Of a stretch of DNA of 31,413 nt, positions 22,557-30,900 are shown piece after piece. Numbering within the stretch: position 1 is the first letter of the stretch; the number at the start of each line of letters is the position of its first letter. The notes beneath the pieces were generated by a model. It was not told the origin of the DNA. It was given only the letters and a program-made list of their open reading frames with translations, and ran no database searches. Source of the DNA: a virus; the IMG/VR virus record IMGVR_UViG_3300030450_002428, positions 1-31,413 of that record; one strand, given 5' to 3'. The position numbers and the translations under genes are program-made.

Positions 22557-23787
22557 TATAGACGAAAACACTCAAGAGCATCTCAACAAACTCGCTGACT
22601 TAATCGACGAAAAGATTGAGAAAGCAGGGAAGGCATCTAAAGATAATTTAGAAGGCAAAGTTGATGAGGTGGTTAAGGGTGAAGTACAAAATCTCGTTAA
22701 TAAATTTAACGAGGAGACAGAGGCTCTGAATAAACGTATTGATACTTTTGAAGTTGAAAATAAAAAGAACAACTTCAACAATACTTTCACGAGCAAGAAA
22801 GAAGCGTTTAATAACGCTATCGAAAAAAGCGAATCTCTACAGGCTATGAAAAGTGGCTCAAGAGGTAACGCATCTATGGAAATCAAGGCAGACGTTTTAA
22901 TTTCTTCAGATTTTGCAGGTGCAAGTTCTGCTAGAGATGCGACTGGTGTATTACGTGTAGATGGTATCAAAAGAGACCCATCTAATGTAACAAATATGAT
23001 GGGCATTATACCTGTTGGAAATACAGATTCTAACGTTATTAGATACGTAAAAGAGTCTGCATATACTGACAATGCTGCTAATACAGCAGAAGGTTCTGCA
23101 CCAACAGATTCAGAATTCCAGTTAACAGCTGAGGATGCAGTAGTTCAAAAGACAACTGCAGTAATGACTATATCCCAAGAAATGTTGGAAGACACTCCGG
23201 GCCTTAGTTCTTACCTTTCTCAAAGATTACCTGCAAAAATCAGTACGGTTATAGATGACCAACTGATTGGAGGCTCTGGGAGTTCACCTAATTTATTAGG
23301 TTTAATGAATGGTGGTACAACTTTCGCTGCAGGTGGTTTTGCAAACGCTATTGAATCAGCTCAAGAACTTGATGTTCTATATGTAGCAATGAATCAGTTG
23401 GCACTTGCTAATTACGCTGCTAATGGAATCGTATTGAATCCAACTGACTATCATAAGATAGCACTCTTAAAAGACAGTACTAATGAGTACCTTAGAGGTA
23501 ACTCTTTAGTGGCTGCAGATGGCTTCTTTAGGATTAATGGGGTACCTGTTTACATGAATAACAAGATGGCTGCCGGTAACTTTGTAGTTGCTGATTTTTC
23601 ACAAGCTTCACAAGTATGGCAAAGAGAAGGTTTACGTGTCGATTTTGGGTACGAAGATGGAAGCAATTTTTCCAAATATCTCGTCAGCGTGCGTGGCATT
23701 GCAAGAATTGCACATTCAATTTACTTACCTACAGGTATTGTTAAGGGTTCGTTCTCAACTGCTAAAACAGCACTTGAAACATCTTAA
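22549..23787 (+). CDS. Major capsid protein (HK97 fold)
   Basis: 412 aa. Residues 1 to about 105 form a charged coiled-coil delta domain (EHLNKLADLIDEKIEKAGKA and FNEETEALNKRIDTFEVENK) that would serve as scaffold and be removed by the protease encoded upstream. The mature part begins around the SSDFAGASSARDATG segment and carries the usual HK97-family pieces: RYVKESAYTDNAANTAEGSA, VMTISQEMLEDTPGLSSYLS, NGIVLNPTDYHKIALLKDS and RVDFGYEDGSNFSKYLVSVR. The gene ends before a strong terminator. Confidence 0.93.
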   Translation: MSSIDENTQEHLNKLADLIDEKIEKAGKASKDNLEGKVDEVVKGEVQNLVNKFNEETEALNKRIDTFEVENKKNNFNNTFTSKKEAFNNAIEKSESLQAMKSGSRGNASMEIKADVLISSDFAGASSARDATGVLRVDGIKRDPSNVTNMMGIIPVGNTDSNVIRYVKESAYTDNAANTAEGSAPTDSEFQLTAEDAVVQKTTAVMTISQEMLEDTPGLSSYLSQRLPAKISTVIDDQLIGGSGSSPNLLGLMNGGTTFAAGGFANAIESAQELDVLYVAMNQLALANYAANGIVLNPTDYHKIALLKDSTNEYLRGNSLVAADGFFRINGVPVYMNNKMAAGNFVVADFSQASQVWQREGLRVDFGYEDGSNFSKYLVSVRGIARIAHSIYLPTGIVKGSFSTAKTALETS

Positions 23788-23807
23788 TTTAGTTTAATTG
23801 ATTAGTT

Positions 23808-23842
23808 TAAAAAGGGCAACAAATTAGTTGTCCTTTTTTTTT
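23808..23842 (+). terminator. Strong Rho-independent terminator after the capsid gene
   Basis: AAGGGCAAC (23812-23820) pairs with GTTGTCCTT (23827-23835), one G-T wobble, around AAATTA, followed by a T run to 23842. It would limit transcription into the connector genes. A box TATCTTTA, one base off the -7 consensus, starts at 23842 and may restart transcription for the next gene. Confidence 0.88.
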
Positions 23843-23872
23843 ATCTTTACATTGAACAAAAATTTAATTATC

Positions 23873-24049
23873 ATGAAAGTAAAATTAAAAACAGAATTAT
23901 TAAAGGATGGTGTAACTTACGACAAAGGTTGTGTTATGGACGTTTCTGATGCCAATGCAGAAGTATGGATTGCTAAGGGTTGGGCCTCTAAAGAGGAAAA
24001 AGGTAAAAAGGAAACAAAAGAATTAAAACAAGATAAAGAGACTAAATAA
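23873..24049 (+). CDS. Small head-region protein of unknown function
   Basis: 58 aa from the ATG at 23873. An in-frame ATG further upstream would lie inside the terminator and is rejected. The first 40 residues (KVKLKTELLKDGVTYDKGCV, then VSDANAEVWIAKGWA) are a small beta fold often seen between capsid and connector genes in flavobacterial and other HK97-like phages. The tail is Lys/Glu-rich. It overlaps the next start by one base. A head-completion or decoration role is a guess. Confidence 0.75.
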   Translation: MKVKLKTELLKDGVTYDKGCVMDVSDANAEVWIAKGWASKEEKGKKETKELKQDKETK

Positions 24050-24615
24050 TGGTAAGCGTACAGATTGACTCTACTACTGGAAGTGAGTTGGTTTCTACTT
24101 CTGAAATAAAAGATTATGCAAGAATTGAAACCACTAGCGATGATACTTTAATTGGTATTTTGAATACTGCGGCTAGGACTGCATGTGAAGATTATATAAA
24201 TAGAGATATCGTTGCCAAAACAAGAACTTATTTCAGAAGCCATATACCTGAAAAGGGTGGTAATTATGATGGTCTTTACGCTGATAGATATAAAATTGTT
24301 TTACCATATGCTCCAATAAATGCTATAACTAGCGTGCAAACTCAAGAGAGTGATGGCTCCTTGAAAACTGCAAGCTTTGATACTTATGGCTTCGATGATA
24401 AATATATCATTTTAACGGGCCTGCCTAACGAAGATATCAAAATAGTATATACCACTACAGGGCTAACAGATAGTGCCTTAAAACTCGCTATATTGCAATT
24501 AGCGACCACATATTATGATAATAGGACAGACTTTGTAACAGGTACAATCGTATCTGAAATTCCAACCAATATAAAAAGGATATTAGACCCTTTTAAATTT
24601 ATAAGCGACATTTAG
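24049..24615 (+). CDS. Head-tail connector (HK97 gp6-like)
   Basis: 188 aa. The N-terminal helical part (STSEIKDYARIETTSDDTLI, GILNTAARTACEDYINRDIV) is typical of the gp6/Phage_gp6 connector family, with the helix pair that stacks under the portal. The second half has KIVLPYAPINAITSVQTQ, then the DIKIVYTTTGL strand and the ALKLAILQLATTYYDNRTDF helix found at the end of these proteins. It is the first connector ring below the portal. Confidence 0.88.
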   Translation: MVSVQIDSTTGSELVSTSEIKDYARIETTSDDTLIGILNTAARTACEDYINRDIVAKTRTYFRSHIPEKGGNYDGLYADRYKIVLPYAPINAITSVQTQESDGSLKTASFDTYGFDDKYIILTGLPNEDIKIVYTTTGLTDSALKLAILQLATTYYDNRTDFVTGTIVSEIPTNIKRILDPFKFISDI

Positions 24616-24616
24616 A

Positions 24617-24943
24617 ATGAATATCGGTGAATTTAGAGATAGAGTAACGGTCAAAAGGCTAACTAATTCTGCAGACGGATTTGGAGGATTCACATCTTCA
24701 CAATCCACAGTTGCAACTATTTGGGCTAAATTAATTTTTACAGATGGTGATATGTCCTTCGAAAATGATAAAAGACAGTTAAACAAGGGTATTGAATTAA
24801 CAATTAGAAAGAATACTGCTACTGCTAATATACAAGTTGGTGATGTACTTTTCCCAGAGAGAGACAATAATCAGTATAGAATCAATACAATTTTAGAATT
24901 AGATTTGTATTATTTTAGCGTAAAAGGAAATAGAACAGCATAA
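24617..24943 (+). CDS. Head closure / head-tail adaptor (Phage_H_T_join-like)
   Basis: 108 aa, starting with NIGEFRDRVTVKRLTNSADG FGG, the standard opening of head-tail joining proteins (SPP1 gp16-like: I-G-x-x-R-x-R-V-x-x). WAKLIFTDG, then ELTIRKN, IQVGDVLFP and YRINTILELD complete the small beta barrel. It closes the head after packaging. The stop overlaps the next ATG by one base. Confidence 0.85.
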   Translation: MNIGEFRDRVTVKRLTNSADGFGGFTSSQSTVATIWAKLIFTDGDMSFENDKRQLNKGIELTIRKNTATANIQVGDVLFPERDNNQYRINTILELDLYYFSVKGNRTA

Positions 24944-25479
24944 TGAGAATAGGAAATACATCTTCTCAAGTTCAAAAATTAAAAAGAGAACTAAACCAAA
25001 AAACTAATTTATTAGATGAAAATCTTTTTAAAGCTATTAATGGTTTTAGTTTAGTCTTTTCTGCTTTAGCAAACTCTAACTTAGGTGCTAAGAACTTTAA
25101 TCTTACGGGAAAGGTAGAGCCTTTTTTATCTAAAAGAAATCTTACAGGCGGTGCTCAAGTTGATGAATTATATGGAGCCTTTCTTGAATTTGGTACAAGA
25201 AGTCAAGTGAATGTTCCAAGTGAGTTTACTAACATAGCAAAACAATATAAAGGTGCTAAGTTTAAAAGTGGTGCAAGCTTCAAAGAATCTATTGAAAGGT
25301 GGATTGTTACAAAGCTTGGTAAGACGGAAGAAGAAGCAAAACAGATATCATTTCCAATCATGATGAAAATTTTAAAAGTTGGAACAAAGCCGCAACCGTA
25401 TATGTATCCTGCTTTTAAAATGGCATTAAAAGATTTATACAGAAATATTAGAAAAGAAATAAAAAATACAACTAAATGA
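24943..25479 (+). CDS. HK97 gp10-like tail completion protein
   Basis: 178 aa. YGAFLEFGTRSQVNVPSEF and KPQPYMYPAFKMALKDLYRN are the two hallmarks of the HK97 gp10 family (the E-x-G-T strand, and P-x-P-Y/F-x-x-P-A in the last helix region). These proteins sit at the tail end of the head-tail connection. The central part is Lys-rich. It overlaps the tail terminator gene by four bases. Confidence 0.87.
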   Translation: MRIGNTSSQVQKLKRELNQKTNLLDENLFKAINGFSLVFSALANSNLGAKNFNLTGKVEPFLSKRNLTGGAQVDELYGAFLEFGTRSQVNVPSEFTNIAKQYKGAKFKSGASFKESIERWIVTKLGKTEEEAKQISFPIMMKILKVGTKPQPYMYPAFKMALKDLYRNIRKEIKNTTK

Positions 25480-25910
25480 AAGAGCCTGCACACTTTGTTA
25501 GAAGAGGTTTATTTAACGTTTTAAATGGTAACATATCGTATGGTGGTAGCAATGTACCTGTTTATAATGCTGTCCCAAATAATGCAACTTACCCTTACAT
25601 AGTAATTTATTCTGTTAGCACAAATCAAATCGAAGATAATATTAGCAATTACATTGCAGATGTATCTACAAGGATTGAAGTTGTAACAAGATTTGCTGAT
25701 GGAGATGGTGGTCAATTACAAGCCAACCAAATAATTAATTCTATCTCACAATTAGTTATTTTAAAAAGCGGCTTGCTGAATCTTAATTCAGATGGCTTCA
25801 ATGTTTATTCACAAATCAATGAAGGTATAACTTATCTAACAGAGGATTCACCGGACCATACTTATTATAGAGGTGTTATTTCGCTATCTGTTAAACTAGA
25901 ACAAATATGA
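25476..25910 (+). CDS. Tail terminator protein
   Basis: 144 aa. VPVYNAVPNNATYPYIVIYS is the segment typical of tail terminators of the gpU/DUF3168 type (P-x-x-x-x-x-P-Y-I-x-x). The strand STRIEVVTRFADGDGGQLQA with the following helix, and the final HTYYRGVISLSVKLEQI strand, complete the fold. It caps the tail tube and stops its growth. In most siphophages the tail tube gene follows at once; here lysis and fibre genes intervene. It overlaps the next gene by four bases. Confidence 0.8.
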   Translation: MKEPAHFVRRGLFNVLNGNISYGGSNVPVYNAVPNNATYPYIVIYSVSTNQIEDNISNYIADVSTRIEVVTRFADGDGGQLQANQIINSISQLVILKSGLLNLNSDGFNVYSQINEGITYLTEDSPDHTYYRGVISLSVKLEQI

Positions 25911-26386
25911 TAGGACTTGAGTTATACAGATTTAGTTCGCAAAAAGATAGTACCTTAGGAATATTATTTTTTAAAAACCATGAGACAAACGAAAAAGATT
26001 TTTTATGCTTTACTATTGAAGATGAAAAAAGGGCGGTCAAAGTTTATGGAGAAACTCGCATACCTCAAGGGACTTATAAAATTGAATACAGAAAAGAGGG
26101 AGGTTATCACAATAAGTATTCAAAACGTTTTCCAAGCATTCATAGAGGTATGCTTGAAATTCGGGATGTGCCTAATTTTAATTACATTCTTCTTCATATT
26201 GGTAATAGTGATGATGATTCAGATGGCTGCTTATTACTTGGAAATGTTTTATCACAAAACATTACGAAAGATGGATTTCTAGGGCAATCTACAGAATGTT
26301 ATAAAAGAGTTTATCCAAAAATCTGCGATGTCTTAGATAAACAAAAAAAACTATCAATTAAAATCATTAATTTTGAAGAAAGCTAA
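25907..26386 (+). CDS. DUF5675-family protein, possible murein-active enzyme
   Basis: 159 aa. The pattern YGETRIPQGTYKIEYRKEGG, YSKRFPSIHRGMLEIRDVP, then LLHIGNSDDDSDGC matches the DUF5675 proteins found near phage lysis genes. H97 (in LLHIGN) and C108 (in DSDGC) are placed like the His and Cys of YkuD-type L,D-transpeptidases, where a beta-rich core presents H-x-x-x and S-x-G-C. No other endolysin is recognisable in the window, and the gene is followed by small membrane proteins and a holin. A cell-wall or lysis role is therefore a reasonable inference, not shown. There is no signal peptide. It overlaps the tail terminator gene by four bases. Confidence 0.75.
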   Translation: MIGLELYRFSSQKDSTLGILFFKNHETNEKDFLCFTIEDEKRAVKVYGETRIPQGTYKIEYRKEGGYHNKYSKRFPSIHRGMLEIRDVPNFNYILLHIGNSDDDSDGCLLLGNVLSQNITKDGFLGQSTECYKRVYPKICDVLDKQKKLSIKIINFEES

Positions 26387-26396
26387 AATCAAAAAC

Positions 26397-26699
26397 ATGG
26401 AGGATATAACCAATAAAAAGGTTGCAATAGACGTTGATGGTGACGGTAAATCTGACTTACGTATAGATATTAAATTTATAGGTCTATTAGTTGGCGGCAT
26501 CATATCACTTACAATGACTTATTCACAGCTAACTTCTGAGATTGAGATAGCTAAAACTCTTCCAGAGTATAAAATTGAACAAGATGATACCAAAGTTATC
26601 AATCAAAAAATTGATTATTTAATTAGAGAACTTGAGAAATATGAGGAGCAAACCAACAGAAGATTAAATAATTTAGAAGATAAAGTATATAAGAAATGA
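26397..26699 (+). CDS. Single-span membrane protein with a calcium-loop-like motif and coiled coil
   Basis: 100 aa from the ATG at 26397; the ORF could extend to a TTG at 26373, but that would overlap the previous gene. Residues 12-20 (DVDGDGKSD) form a D-x-D-x-D-G-x-x-D loop of the EF-hand or dockerin type. One hydrophobic span follows at about 26-43 (FIGLLVGGIISLTMTY), then a charged coiled coil (LEKYEEQTNRRLNNLEDKVY). This fits a holin accessory or spanin-like protein in the lysis module, but no family is certain. It overlaps the next gene as ATGA. Confidence 0.65.
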   Translation: MEDITNKKVAIDVDGDGKSDLRIDIKFIGLLVGGIISLTMTYSQLTSEIEIAKTLPEYKIEQDDTKVINQKIDYLIRELEKYEEQTNRRLNNLEDKVYKK

Positions 26700-26887
26700 A
26701 ATTATTAAGCGATATAAGTTTATCAGAAAAAGATGTAAATGAGCAGTTGAAAACCACACAGACATTATCTAAAATAAATACGCTTATGGATGTTGCAGAT
26801 GGTTTAAAGGAGTGGGAAGGTGTACAACGTATTGAAATTTTTTTAAGAATTGAACATAAATTAATGGATTTAATAGATGAATTATAA
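26696..26887 (+). CDS. Unknown small helical protein in the lysis module
   Basis: 63 aa, fully helical, without a membrane segment (KLLSDISLSEKDVNEQLKTT; DGLKEWEGVQRIEIFLRIEH). It is coupled by overlaps on both sides (ATGA upstream, TAATG downstream). No family recognised. Confidence 0.65.
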   Translation: MKLLSDISLSEKDVNEQLKTTQTLSKINTLMDVADGLKEWEGVQRIEIFLRIEHKLMDLIDEL

Positions 26888-27000
26888 TGAGAATAAATTT
26901 AGAGAACGTAGATTTTGCTGTAGTGGCTGTGACACTTGCTGGTGCCTTGTTAGTTGGTGGTCTAATAATTTATGTTTGGTTAACAGATAAAGATAGATGA
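26887..27000 (+). CDS. 37-residue single-span membrane peptide in the lysis module
   Basis: The ATG overlaps the preceding stop by one base, and the TGA overlaps the next ATG as ATGA. The product begins MRINLENVDF, continues with a hydrophobic helix (AVVAVTLAGALLVGGLIIYV) and ends WLTDKDR. Double coupling and the membrane span argue that it is real; an antiholin or accessory role would fit its place before the holin. Confidence 0.65.
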   Translation: MRINLENVDFAVVAVTLAGALLVGGLIIYVWLTDKDR

Positions 27001-27383
27001 ATAAGATATTTCAAAAAATCTTTGGCGAAACTGCCACAGGTATTGCTAATATTGTTGACCGCTTTGTGCAGACCAAAGAAGAAAAACATCAAGCAAATAA
27101 AGAGATACAGCAATTATTTCAATCCTTTGAGATTGAGATGCAAAAGAATACCACAGAGAGGTGGAAGTATGACAGCACTTCTGATAGTTGGCTTTCTAAA
27201 AACATTAGGCCCTTAGTTTTATTGATTTTAGTTATCAGTACAATCTTACTCGTTTTTATAGATGCAGGAAAAATATCTTTCGAGGTTAAAGAAAGTTGGG
27301 TAGATTTATTACAAATTGTTTTGATAACTGTAATCGGTGCATATTTTGGTTCTCGTGGTCTAGAAAAGTATTCTAAGAAGTAA
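26997..27383 (+). CDS. Holin, 3TM (GTA_holin_3TM-like) family
   Basis: 128 aa. The N-terminal half is amphipathic and charged (QTKEEKHQANKEIQQLFQSF). The segment DSWLSKNIRPLVLLILVIS is the family signature: a W-L-x-x-x-x-R-P motif just before the first clear span (about 72-88). A second span follows at about 102-118 (LLQIVLITVIGAYFGSRGLE), ending with G-x-R-G-x-E-K. Holins of this family form membrane lesions at the end of infection. It is preceded by two small coupled genes and the DUF5675 gene. Confidence 0.82.
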   Translation: MNKIFQKIFGETATGIANIVDRFVQTKEEKHQANKEIQQLFQSFEIEMQKNTTERWKYDSTSDSWLSKNIRPLVLLILVISTILLVFIDAGKISFEVKESWVDLLQIVLITVIGAYFGSRGLEKYSKK

Positions 27384-27523
27384 TGGCCAAAAGGTTTTTT
27401 CCAAAAGCATACGAAGCAAAACCAAAGAAAAAAAGAAGAGGCATACATTCTAAAAATAAAAATACTAACAACAAAAAAGGAAAATATTATAGTGGCTCAA
27501 AATACAGAGGACAAGGAAGGTAA
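27383..27523 (+). CDS. Small very basic protein
   Basis: 46 aa. The ATG overlaps the holin stop by one base. It is Lys/Arg/Asn-rich throughout (AKRFFPKAYEAKPKKKRRGI) and ends YYSGSKYRGQGR. Short basic proteins with a KYRGQGR-like end occur in many marine phages; function unknown, perhaps nucleic-acid binding. The HNH gene starts inside it. Confidence 0.6.
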   Translation: MAKRFFPKAYEAKPKKKRRGIHSKNKNTNNKKGKYYSGSKYRGQGR

Positions 27524-27917
27524 AATTTGTGCAACATGTAAAAAGGTAAAACCCTTAACTAGATATTATAAAAGGGCCAACAAAAAACCAGAGATTCATT
27601 GTAGAGATTGTAGAAATAAAAAAAGAGAAAAAAATCACAGGCATTGGAAACAAGAGTTTATTTATAAACTTTCTACGTATATAGATATTAAATGTGTAAG
27701 ATGTGGTTATGATAAAAATTTTAGTGCATTAGACTTCCATCATACAAAAAGAAAAAAATTTGCTATTGCAAGAGCAATTAGAAATCTGTCAGAAAAAAGT
27801 TTTTACGATGGTAAAGTTGATGCTATACTTACAGAGATAATGGCAAAGTGCGAAGTCTTGTGTGCCAACTGTCACAGAGAGCATCACAACAAGCACATAA
27901 TGAAAATGAAAAAATAG
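27492..27917 (+). CDS. HNH endonuclease
   Basis: 141 aa with GTG start at 27492, 32 bp inside the preceding gene; no nearby ATG is available. CATCKKVKP and HCRDCRNKK form an N-terminal zinc-binding pair. The HNH core is CVRCGYDKNFSALDFHHTKR, with DFHH giving the first catalytic His, and later KCEVLCANCHREHHNKH, with the N-C-H-x-x-x-H-H end. Such free-standing HNH genes are often homing endonucleases, or may serve packaging. Here it separates the lysis module from the fibre gene, which suggests a mobile gene, although the overlapping start shows it is well integrated. Confidence 0.85.
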   Translation: MAQNTEDKEGKICATCKKVKPLTRYYKRANKKPEIHCRDCRNKKREKNHRHWKQEFIYKLSTYIDIKCVRCGYDKNFSALDFHHTKRKKFAIARAIRNLSEKSFYDGKVDAILTEIMAKCEVLCANCHREHHNKHIMKMKK

Positions 27918-27925
27918 TATATTTG
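27918..27925 (+). promoter_or_regulatory. -7 box TATATTTG upstream of the tail fibre
   Basis: Same octamer as at 2283 and 3893, starting just after the HNH stop and ending 16 nt before the fibre ATG at 27942. No clear -33 element. Confidence 0.5.
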
Positions 27926-27941
27926 TAAATAAAATAATCTT

Positions 27942-30900
27942 ATGGGTACAGCACTTACTGGAAATACTATTGCATCCTCGTATTTAGGATTACTAAAATC
28001 AACTGATTCGTTAGCGATAGGTGGAACAAAAAAAATAATTACAGATGGTGCAGGTAACAATCTACCGTTTGGCATTTCAACATCATCCTTTACATTTAAT
28101 GCAGGAACAGCAGGTGTACCAACTCTATCTATTGGTAATATTGATGATGGCTTTTTCTTACAAGCTGATGAATCAATTGGAATAACTTTAGGAGGTTCTG
28201 AAAAATATAGATTTTCTAGTGCAGGAATGACATCAAATGAAAGTATAACCATTGCTGCAACAAAAAAATTACAATTTGCAGATGATAAAATAAATATTGG
28301 TGACACTAGCAGTACATTAGGTACAGAAGCTATTGGTATAGGTTTAGATGCAGATGCGACTGGTAATCAATCTATTGCTATAGGTTACAACCCACAAGGT
28401 ACTGGTGCACAAGGTATTGCTATAGGTTACAACCCTACTGCAAGTGGTTCATTATCTACAGCCATTGGTTATAATGTAAGTGCTACAGGAACAGGTACAT
28501 TCGTTGTTGGTAGCACAGGTTCACATAGCGACACAAATACTTTTGTAGTAAGTGGTCTTGCTTTAAAATTAAGTTCTTACGGTAGTGGTAACATTACTGG
28601 TACAGTAACACAAAGACTAGGTGTAACATCAAGTGGTCAAGTTGTCGAGATACCTATTGGTGCAGGTGCTTTAGATGGTAGCGGTACAGCAGGAAAACTA
28701 GCAAAATTCACAGATTCAGATACTCTTGGCGATTCTCTAATGTCAGAAAGTGGAGACCAAATAACTCTGACAGCAGGAACACCATCTTTTAAGTTAAGCG
28801 ATTCAAGTTCAGGTGGTAGCACAACTCATACTTTAGATGGTATTAATTATACATTATCTAATTTATCTACAAATGGACATATTATTTTATCAACAAATGG
28901 TACTGGTGGCATAGGTATGAATCTAACATCTCCTACTGCACGTTTACAAGTTAGAACTACAGCAGATACACCTGCAAATATTTTAGCAAATGGCGATTAT
29001 GGTCTTATAGTTGATGGTGATACAAGTGGAACAAATGGCAAAGGTGTAGGTATTCATATAAGTGGTATTTCTGCTGAACCTACAGCAATAAGAGGTGTAT
29101 CTTTAATTGCTGAAAGATTAAGTACAGGCAATCAACACGATTTAATTATTGCAACATCGGCAAATGCTTCTGCACCATCTGAGAGAGTAAGAGTAACAAA
29201 TGACGGTTTGGTAGGCATAAATACAAGTATTCCTGCGAGACCTTTATCAGTAAAATCGACTCAAATTTCTGCAAGGTTTACATCATCATCTGCTGACTCA
29301 CAAATTGAATTAGCTGATAGTAGTGGCACAGCAGTTCTAGGTAGCTCTAGTGGTGCTTTTTTAGTACAAACTGGTAGTGCAACAAGATTAACTATATCGA
29401 CTAGTGGCGAAGCCACCTTTGCAGGTGATGTAGGATTAGGAGATAATAAAAAATTAACCTTTGGTGCTGTACCTGATTTTGAAATATTACATAATTCAAC
29501 AACAAACGTCAATCATATTTCATCATTACTTAGCAGACAATTATCATTAAATTCAGATATAATTAATCTTACTAATGAAGCAAATAATTCTACCTATTTA
29601 TTATTAAACAGTACTAGTGCTACCTTTGCAGGTAATGTAAATATTGAAAATTCTTCTACACCTTTACTGACAATTAAAGATACAACTAACAACGTAAATG
29701 TATTAATTGGTGCAGATGATACTAACACTTTCATTAGAGGTTCTAGTGGTAGTGTATTTCTACAAACTAATGGTTCGAATACTGCTATGACTTTAGACTC
29801 TTCTCAAAGAGTCGGGGTAGGCACGACTTCACCTGCTGATAAATTTGTTGTTAAAGGTGGTACTGCTGGTAATGCAGATTTAGTATCATTTCAAAATTCA
29901 AATGGGAATGAAACACATAGATTTTATACAGATAGTGATAACGATGGTGTTATTGAAACAGTTACAAACGCAGGTACGACAGCAAACCTTATACAATCGT
30001 CAGGAAGCTCTTATTTTAATGGTGGTAACGTAGGAATCGGAACGTCAAGCCCAACGAGTGATGCTATAGTTAAATTCATTGAAATAGAAGATTCAACAAG
30101 TGCAGGAATTGTTTTAGATGCACCAAGAGTTTTTTCAATGTTTTCTAGTTCTTCAAGTACGTTAGTATTCAGAGATGAAACAGCAGGTGCTAGTAGAATG
30201 TTTTTAGATTCAAGTGGTAATTTTGGTGTAGGTTATTTCAATCCATCAGCTTATGGTAAATTTCTTGTAAGAGATGCAAGTGCTAATCTTATAAATTTAG
30301 ATAACACTGGTGGTTCTGCAAAAATAAGATTTTTTCAAAATGGTACTGGTCGTTTTGTTTTACAGAGTTTAGATGGTTCTGATGGTCTTGCTTTTGTAGA
30401 TGGTGATGGAAGTAGTGAGAGAGCAAGAATTGATAGTGATGGTAATTTTTTAGTGGGTACTACTGATAGTAATTTAACAAATAATTCAGGTTCAGGTGCA
30501 GGTATAAATCTTGGCATTGCAGGTATAACTGGCACTATTGCGACAGCAAGAGTTGATGGTTCTATGATTTATACTAATAGACTTAATACAGATGGTACTG
30601 CTATCGAGATTATGAAAGATGGTTCAACTGTAGGTGTTCTAGGTACTCAAAACTCAGGTCTAGGTACTACAACTTTAACATCAATTACAAGTAATGTATC
30701 TACGCTTTCACTAGGTGGTACAAATGCTAATGTCTCTGGTGGTATTGCATATCAAGCGAATGCTACAGCAAAAGCATTTCATTATGTAGAAAATAACAAT
30801 TTAGCTCATCAAGCATCAACAGGCGTAGGTCAACTATTTCTAACAAATAACGCTACTGCATTAGCAATAACTACATCTGGTAATTTGGGTCTTGGTACAA

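Noticed and set aside
23828-23872. Longer start for the small gene after the capsid
   Set aside because: The extension would begin inside the terminator stem; the ATG at 23873 is in a normal A-rich leader.
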